A stretch of 18,247 nucleotides of DNA from Bacillota bacterium (lineage in GTDB: Bacteria > Bacillota > Sulfobacillia > Sulfobacillales > Sulfobacillaceae): NCBI GenBank assembly GCA_023488565.1, contig JAMDDZ010000089.1:1-18247 (forward strand). The letters are read 5' to 3'. Made by a program: the position numbers and the translations under genes. The notes under the pieces are model-generated. The model was not told the origin of the DNA. It did no database searches and saw only the letters and a program-made list of their open reading frames with translations. The stretch's first letter is position 1. The number at the start of each line of letters is the position of its first letter. Below, piece by piece: positions 14,208 to 18,247 of this stretch.

Positions 14208-15098
14208 CTATGGGATGTCTCTGAGGATATCCTGGTAACTGTCCACCCGCCGGTCACGATAAAATTGCCAGTGTTCCCGAACTTCACGGATGCGGTCTAA
14301 ATTCAAGTCGGCGACGACCAAGGCGTCTTGATTGCGAGGGCCGGCACTGAGAATGTTTCCTTCCGGGTCGCAAAAATAGCTTTGGCCGTAAAACTCCCCA
14401 ATGTTCCAGGGATGCTCAATGCCTACGCGATTTAAGGCACCAACAAAGTAGCCGTTGGCTACTGCCATTGCCGGTTGCTCAATGAACCACAGGTTGTCAG
14501 AATGCCCTGCTGTAGTGGCGGAAGGCTTGAAAACGATTTCCGCACCATGCACCCCAAGAATTCTTGCTCCTTCGGAGAAATGGCGGTCATAACCAATATA
14601 TACCCCCACTTTTCCCACGGCTGTGTTAAATACCGGGTAGCCGAGATTCCCCGGCCGAAAATAGAATTTCTCCCAAAATCCATAAGGTCCATCGGCAGGA
14701 TACCCGTGAACTTGAGGAATGTGCATCTTACGCGCCTTTCCCAAGAACGAGCCGTCTGAATCAATGACAGCGGCTGTATTGTAGTAAACGCCGTCCATTT
14801 CTCGTTCGTAAATTGGGACAATTAACACCATGCCGTATTGTTTTGCCACGTCCCGCACGAGCCGGACAGTGGCGCCGTCTGGTACTTCTTCAGCCGCCGC
14901 ATACCAACGTCGGTTTTGCTCTGCCGCGAAATACGGCCCAAAAAACAATTCCTGCAAACAGAGGATCTGAACGCCTTGAGTTGAGGCCTGGGCAATCCAC
15001 TCTAAATGTTTTGCAATGGCAGCGCTTTTGTGAGATTCGACGGGATCTTCACCTGGCAAATCGTGACTTAGCTGCAATAACCCGGCTCGTACTGTCAT
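14208..15098 (-). CDS. Nitrilase-superfamily protein, beta-ureidopropionase/carbamoylputrescine amidase-like, catalytic Cys replaced by Gly
   Basis: The 296-aa protein is full length for the C-N hydrolase family. Numbering from ATG 15098, the catalytic Glu50 is in LQELFFGPYF, Lys124 in GKARKMHIP, and a second conserved Glu143 in GFWEKFYF. The nucleophile motif, normally ICYDRHFPEG, reads IGYDRHFSEG: Gly169 replaces the Cys (codon GGT at 14594-14592, one base from TGT). Overall similarity is to enzymes that hydrolyse N-carbamoyl groups to an amine, CO2 and ammonia. Without the Cys, normal chemistry is not expected. It could be inactive, a structural or regulatory partner, or a sequencing error. 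ATG 15098 is preferred over TTG 15101 because it forms a TGATG overlap with the regulator's stop, indicating translational coupling. It lies in a locus with diaminopropionate ammonia-lyase. Confidence 0.85.
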   Translation of the reverse strand: MTVRAGLLQLSHDLPGEDPVESHKSAAIAKHLEWIAQASTQGVQILCLQELFFGPYFAAEQNRRWYAAAEEVPDGATVRLVRDVAKQYGMVLIVPIYEREMDGVYYNTAAVIDSDGSFLGKARKMHIPQVHGYPADGPYGFWEKFYFRPGNLGYPVFNTAVGKVGVYIGYDRHFSEGARILGVHGAEIVFKPSATTAGHSDNLWFIEQPAMAVANGYFVGALNRVGIEHPWNIGEFYGQSYFCDPEGNILSAGPRNQDALVVADLNLDRIREVREHWQFYRDRRVDSYQDILRDIP

Positions 15099-15775
15099 CA
15101 AGTCACATTCTTTTCGAAGTTGTTCTCAATCAATTTTGATAAACGTAAAAGACTGTTTCGCCAGTTAGCTTCGATGGCCATAATGGCGAGTTCCTGATTA
15201 TGCTGCCTAAATGCTTCGATAATATTTTCGTGTTCGGCGACCGATGGATCGGAGAGGAACAAACGGTCAAAATAGGCAATTTCGATGCGTTGTAGGGGAG
15301 TTTTGATTTGCTCAATGACTTTGATTAGTTCACGATTGCCTGAGGATTCAACAATCACGCGATGAAATTTAAGATCCATCTGCGTTGCTTCTACGGCATG
15401 ATGCCGCGTCAGGGCGCGTGTCAAATCGGCATTGGCATCGCTTAGCGATTCCAGTTGGGCTTCAGACAAGGAAGTGGGCATCAATCGTACAGCCAGACTT
15501 TCTAAAGACCAAATGACAGGATAGCAGTCTTTGGCTGTGGAAAAATTCAAGGGGGTGACCTGTGTCCAACGATTGGGTTTGGTCGTGACTAAATTCTCGG
15601 ACTCTAGTCGCAGCAGTGCTTCGCGAACCGGGGTGCGACTAACCGAGTATAATTCGGCGAGCTGCTGATCTTTAAGCACGGTTCCCGGCGCTAGTTCCCC
15701 TGTGAGAATTTGATCGCGAATTAGCTGGTAAATCTGTTGGGAAACGAATTGACGCGCGATGCCCTGAGAAGACAC
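15098..15775 (-). CDS. GntR family regulator, FCD (FadR-type) subfamily
   Basis: This is a 225-aa transcription factor. The N-terminal winged helix-turn-helix (about 8-75) includes LAELYSVSRTPVREALLRLE. The C-terminal all-helical FCD ligand-binding domain (about 80-220) has metal-site residues Asp134 and His138 (DLKFH) and His182 (EHENI). The last His usual in the family appears replaced near Asn204. GTG 15775 is the start because AAAGGGGG lies 8 nt upstream. The longer frame, open to 16024, runs into the divergent gene and looks non-coding. It overlaps the nitrilase-family gene (TGATG) and is divergent from diaminopropionate ammonia-lyase, so it most likely controls both in response to a substrate or product of that pathway. 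Confidence 0.92.
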   Translation of the reverse strand: MSSQGIARQFVSQQIYQLIRDQILTGELAPGTVLKDQQLAELYSVSRTPVREALLRLESENLVTTKPNRWTQVTPLNFSTAKDCYPVIWSLESLAVRLMPTSLSEAQLESLSDANADLTRALTRHHAVEATQMDLKFHRVIVESSGNRELIKVIEQIKTPLQRIEIAYFDRLFLSDPSVAEHENIIEAFRQHNQELAIMAIEANWRNSLLRLSKLIENNFEKNVT

Positions 15776-15795
15776 GGACTTTACCCCCTTTGTTG

Positions 15796-15816
15796 GTATG
15801 ATATGTGATATACTAC
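15796..15816. promoter_or_regulatory. Operator candidate for the GntR regulator
   Basis: GTATGATAT-GTG-ATATACTAC: a 21-bp pseudo-palindrome matching at seven of nine positions per half. It is overlapped by a second one, TGTG-N8-CACA (15804-15819). It sits between the divergent GntR and ammonia-lyase genes. It contains TATACT (15809-15814) on + and TATCAT on -, both -10-like, so binding would block both promoters. Confidence 0.5.
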
Positions 15817-15889
15817 ACACAAAAACTAAATAAAGCAACATGGTGCCCGGAAGAATGGATATTCCAAAACCTAGCAGACAAGGAGACAT

Positions 15890-17098
15890 ATGATGGATGC
15901 GATTCATATCGAATACTTGCCCAATACACGAACAGGCGACGAACCCGTACCCGAAATCCAGGATATGAGTACTCTCCAGGCGAAAAAGATCGGAGTTTTC
16001 CATCAAAGTTGGCCAGAGTACCACCCCACGCCCTTGAGAAACTTGGATGCATTGTCATCGTATTTGGGTGTATCAGCCATTCGAGTAAAAGATGAGTCCC
16101 AACGGTTTGGAATCGGCGCATTTAAAGTATTGGGATCAACATGGGCTATAGGCCGGTATTTAGCAGATGCTTGGAGCATTCCCCTGGATAACTTGACATT
16201 TGAGTCACTGCATGCGGAAGCCAAGGCCCATGAACCTATTACCTTTACCGCCGCCAGCGACGGTAATCACGGGCTGGGAGTAGCCTGGACCGCACAGCAA
16301 TTGGGGCAGCGCGCAGTCATTTACTTGCCCAAGGGGACGATAGAGGAGAGAGTTGCCCGGATTCGCCGCCTAGGTGCCATAGCGGAAGTGACAACGATGA
16401 ACTACGACGATACCGTTCGCCAGGTCGCGCTATTGTCTCGGCAGCGTGGCTGGGTGATGGTGCAGGATACGTCTTGGGATGGGTATCACGACATCCCACT
16501 TTGGGTAATGCAAGGATATTTGACGATGGTAAGGGAAGCGGAGCATCAGTGGAATTTGACGTCTGAGAAGCCGCCGACGCACATCATCATCCAGGCCGGA
16601 GTCGGTTCATTGGCGGGTTCCGTGGTGGGATGGTTTGCCGGAAGAAATTCTGGACAAGTCCCGGTCATTGTCATAGCCGAGCCGATGGCCGCTCCCGCTT
16701 TATATCGGTCTGCTGCAGCGGGAGGCCAGCCAGTTAAAATATCTGGCAGTCTTGATACCATTATGGCAGGATTGGCCTGTGGCGAGCCAAACCCAGAGGC
16801 ATGGAAAATTATCCGATCGCGAGCGTATGGATTTGTGGTTTGCAATGACGTAGTAGCTGCGCGTGGTACCAGGATATTGTCCAACCCTCTAAACGGAGAC
16901 CCCGTGATTGCCACCGGGGAGTCAGGCAGCATGCCCTTGGGTCTGTTGGCTACCATATTGGATCAATCTAAGTTTGTAAGTCTCCGGGCAATGTTAGACC
17001 TAGGCACTGACGCCCGCATCCTACTCTTTAATACCGAAGGCGTGACAGACCCAGATCTTCATCGTGAATTGGTATGGGATGGGAAATATTGTGTTTAG
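15890..17098 (+). CDS. dpaL: Diaminopropionate ammonia-lyase
   Basis: This is a PLP enzyme converting 2,3-diaminopropionate to pyruvate and two ammonia. The 402-aa length fits the family. The diagnostic block VKDESQRFGIGAFKVLGS contains the PLP-binding Lys79. ASDGNHG (Asp124) and VQDTSWDGY (Asp193) match the two catalytic Asp regions known in the E. coli enzyme (Asp120, Asp189). QAGVGSLAGSVVGW (235-248) is the Gly-rich phosphate loop. AAGGAG at 15880-15885 precedes two adjacent ATGs; the second (15893) has the better 7-nt spacing. It is divergent from a GntR/FCD regulator and a ureidopropionase-like gene, suggesting inducible catabolism giving carbon and nitrogen. Related fold-type II lyases such as threonine dehydratases lack these exact blocks, so the call is firm. 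Confidence 0.93.
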   Translation: MMDAIHIEYLPNTRTGDEPVPEIQDMSTLQAKKIGVFHQSWPEYHPTPLRNLDALSSYLGVSAIRVKDESQRFGIGAFKVLGSTWAIGRYLADAWSIPLDNLTFESLHAEAKAHEPITFTAASDGNHGLGVAWTAQQLGQRAVIYLPKGTIEERVARIRRLGAIAEVTTMNYDDTVRQVALLSRQRGWVMVQDTSWDGYHDIPLWVMQGYLTMVREAEHQWNLTSEKPPTHIIIQAGVGSLAGSVVGWFAGRNSGQVPVIVIAEPMAAPALYRSAAAGGQPVKISGSLDTIMAGLACGEPNPEAWKIIRSRAYGFVVCNDVVAARGTRILSNPLNGDPVIATGESGSMPLGLLATILDQSKFVSLRAMLDLGTDARILLFNTEGVTDPDLHRELVWDGKYCV

Positions 17099-17208
17099 GT
17101 GGGCGCCACAGTAGAGCCCTAATAATTCTAGGTAGCTGGATTTCAGAGGGGACAGTTGGTGCAATGGGGAATTTTTCCAAGCGTCCAAACGAACTACGGA
17201 ACTACTGG

Positions 17209-17244
17209 GAGAGGGGAGCCTCGATCGATTCGATGGCTCCTCTC
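17209..17244. terminator. Hairpin downstream of the ammonia-lyase gene
   Basis: GAGA-GG-GGAGCC pairs with GGCTCC-TCTC: 10 bp with a bulged GG and a loop rich in TCGAT. No T run follows, so it may be an RNA structure in the 3' UTR instead of a terminator. Confidence 0.4.
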
Positions 17245-17302
17245 TAAAGATAATATCCATAAAAATTGGAACCCCTGTCGGCGTACGAGTGGGGAAAAAG
17301 GC

Positions 17303-17324
17303 GGAGTGGGATGGGGACCACTCC
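17303..17324. repeat. Perfect 7-bp hairpin
   Basis: GGAGTGG, loop GATGGGGA, CCACTCC. It lies between two other hairpins in the 262-bp non-coding stretch after the ammonia-lyase gene. I see no gene there: the short + strand frame 17156-17401 is low-complexity and has no family look. Confidence 0.4.
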
Positions 17325-17331
17325 ATGGTAG

Positions 17332-17362
17332 CGAGCAGCCCGATTTTTGCTCTCGGTTTTTT
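17332..17362 (+). terminator. Rho-independent terminator candidate with T6 run
   Basis: CGAGCA pairs with TGCTC-t-CG, then GTTTTTT (17356-17362). The T run is the best in this intergenic region and faces the + strand. It reaches the stop codon of the convergent membrane-protein gene. Confidence 0.5.
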
Positions 17363-17624
17363 AATATCCGCTGCTTGGCAGTTCTCGCTTGGGCGTCTTG
17401 ATTAGCGTCCAAACTCCTCCACCCAATGCCCAAAGCCATACTAACCCATGCAACGGCACCACGATAAATCCGGCCAGTCCGAAAGTGATAGCGCCTACTA
17501 GCCAAATTACGGCGATAAGTGCTAATTGGATGAAGCCCGATACCCATTTTCCCATCATCAAGGTACCTAGACCTGGTACTGCCAGGTTGACGATAATCCC
17601 GATGATAATAATTAGGCGTTTCAT
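17361..17624 (-). CDS. Small TM2-like membrane protein (87 aa)
   Basis: The protein has two to three hydrophobic segments. It begins MKRLIIIIGIIVNLAVPGLG, then LMMGKW, a turn that recalls the TM2-domain pattern (PGLG..Y.GK) of small Firmicute membrane proteins, and ends in a basic/polar tail. Two ATGs are available: at 17630 the purine-rich GAGGGAGGG touches the start codon, while at 17624 the spacing is about 6 nt, so 17624 is preferred. It stands alone between the ammonia-lyase gene (convergent) and an aminotransferase fragment upstream on the same strand. Its function is unknown. Confidence 0.7.
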   Translation of the reverse strand: MKRLIIIIGIIVNLAVPGLGTLMMGKWVSGFIQLALIAVIWLVGAITFGLAGFIVVPLHGLVWLWALGGGVWTLIKTPKRELPSSGY

Positions 17625-17686
17625 GGCCATCCCTCCCTCGTTTCCCCTTATCTTACGTCTTTATTGTGAATTTGTCGCATGGAGAA

Positions 17687-18247
17687 TCAAATCAGCCGTC
17701 CGATTCGCTGGGCGGCGTCAATAAGTTGGGAGGTAGAAGCCGTCAGCGAGATTCGCACGTAGCCTTCCCCGGCGGGGCCAAACCCAGCACCGGGGGCCAA
17801 AACTACCTGTTCACGGGCCAAAACACGCTCGGCAAACTCGACGGAAGTTTCTTTGGTTGGCACCGGACACCACATGAAAATACTGCCTTCCGATGGGGTA
17901 ATCTGCCAACCGAATTTTTGGGCCTCGTGGATGAAGGCATCTCGTCGGGATTGGTAACGTGTGACGAGTGCCTTTACGGAATCCTGCGGGCCGGTAAGCG
18001 CCTCGATGCCAGCTTCTTGCACGGCTCCAAATTGACTGCAATGCAAGTGATCTTGCAGGAGTTCCAGATAGTGGATTATCTCTGGATTTCCTACTGCGAA
18101 GCCTAAACGCCATCCCGCCATGTTATAACCCAGGTTCCGCGAGTCAGGGAACGGAAAATCGTGGAATTTTTTTGGCCGTTAGCCCGACGGGTCCCAGATA
18201 AACCCCCGGTCAATCGGCACGCCTAGCGCATCTAAGAGGCGGCGCTG
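17687..18247 (-). pseudogene. PLP-dependent aminotransferase (class I/II), 3' part, apparently disrupted, runs off the window
   Basis: The last 144 codons are clearly the C-terminal half of an aspartate-aminotransferase-like enzyme: YNMAGWRLGFAVGNPEII at the start, SEGSIFMWCPVP in the small domain, and GYVRISLTAS with the conserved substrate-carboxylate Arg. Upstream, the frame meets TAA at 18179-18181. Before that it reads QRRLLDALGVPIDRG and continues open to the window edge. The family's PLP-lysine motif (S.SK.YNMAGWR) should lie just before YNMAGWR, but this frame has DSRNLG there, with no Lys. A neighbouring frame has FRSLTR instead, so there may be one or more frameshifts near a run of seven A/T (18168-18174). 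The residual ORF from ATG 18121 could not encode a working enzyme. It may be a decayed gene or an assembly error. Confidence 0.65.

Noticed and set aside
15776..16024. Longer form of the GntR regulator
   Set aside because: It would run through the divergent gene's start. The segment is unlike GntR N-termini, and AAAGGGGG supports GTG 15775.
17156..17401. Plus-strand 81-aa frame after the ammonia-lyase gene
   Set aside because: It covers three hairpins, has low-complexity composition, and shows no motif or ribosome binding site.
17666..18106. Plus-strand 146-aa frame
   Set aside because: It is a shadow of the aminotransferase C-terminal frame, which has clear family motifs.
1..18247. CRISPR array, tRNA, rRNA, T-box or other known riboswitch
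   Set aside because: Reading both strands showed no regularly spaced repeats, no tRNA-like TTCGA arm context, and no T-box or riboswitch core that I could recognise.

Overview
The window looks like a chromosomal accessory region of a thermo-acidophilic Gram-positive bacterium, most like Sulfobacillus. This is inference from gene content: an S53 (sedolisin/kumamolisin) acid protease, a heterodimeric Firmicute-type ABC exporter, frequent TTG/GTG starts and strong AGGAGG ribosome binding sites. No rRNA, tRNA or CRISPR array was seen.

Layout. 1-1100: the 3' part of a group II intron, with a 5'-truncated reverse transcriptase/maturase ORF and a well-formed domain V. It abuts the 3' part of an IS4-type transposase gene (about 1097-1492), so one mobile element sits inside another. 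1630-2586 (-): a predicted M50-like membrane metalloprotease joined to a YcgR/PilZ-like domain. Divergent from it is a small zinc-ribbon protein (2697-3182), followed by an S53 protease (3238-4791) and a zinc-ribbon, single-TM protein (4889-5566). 5809-9350 (-): a two-gene heterodimeric ABC exporter. 9580-12189 (+): a family 2 glycosyltransferase and a MurJ/MviN-like flippase, probably a surface polysaccharide pair. 12271-14070 (-): an M61 peptidase with a PDZ domain, convergent with the flippase across a strong hairpin.

14208-17098 is a compact catabolic module. A GntR/FCD regulator and a ureidopropionase-like nitrilase-family protein overlap on the minus strand. They are divergent from diaminopropionate ammonia-lyase, with a palindromic operator candidate between them. 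The nitrilase-fold protein has Gly where the catalytic Cys should be. The combination suggests use of 2,3-diaminopropionate or a ureido derivative of it, but the missing nucleophile complicates this.

17361-17624 (-) encodes a small TM2-like membrane protein. The right edge holds the 3' part of a PLP aminotransferase gene that appears broken: there is an in-frame stop just upstream and no recognisable PLP lysine motif in the visible part.

The strongest leads are the protease-PilZ fusion, the Cys-less ureidopropionase in a diaminopropionate locus, the nested intron/IS remnant, and the apparently leaderless glycosyltransferase promoter.
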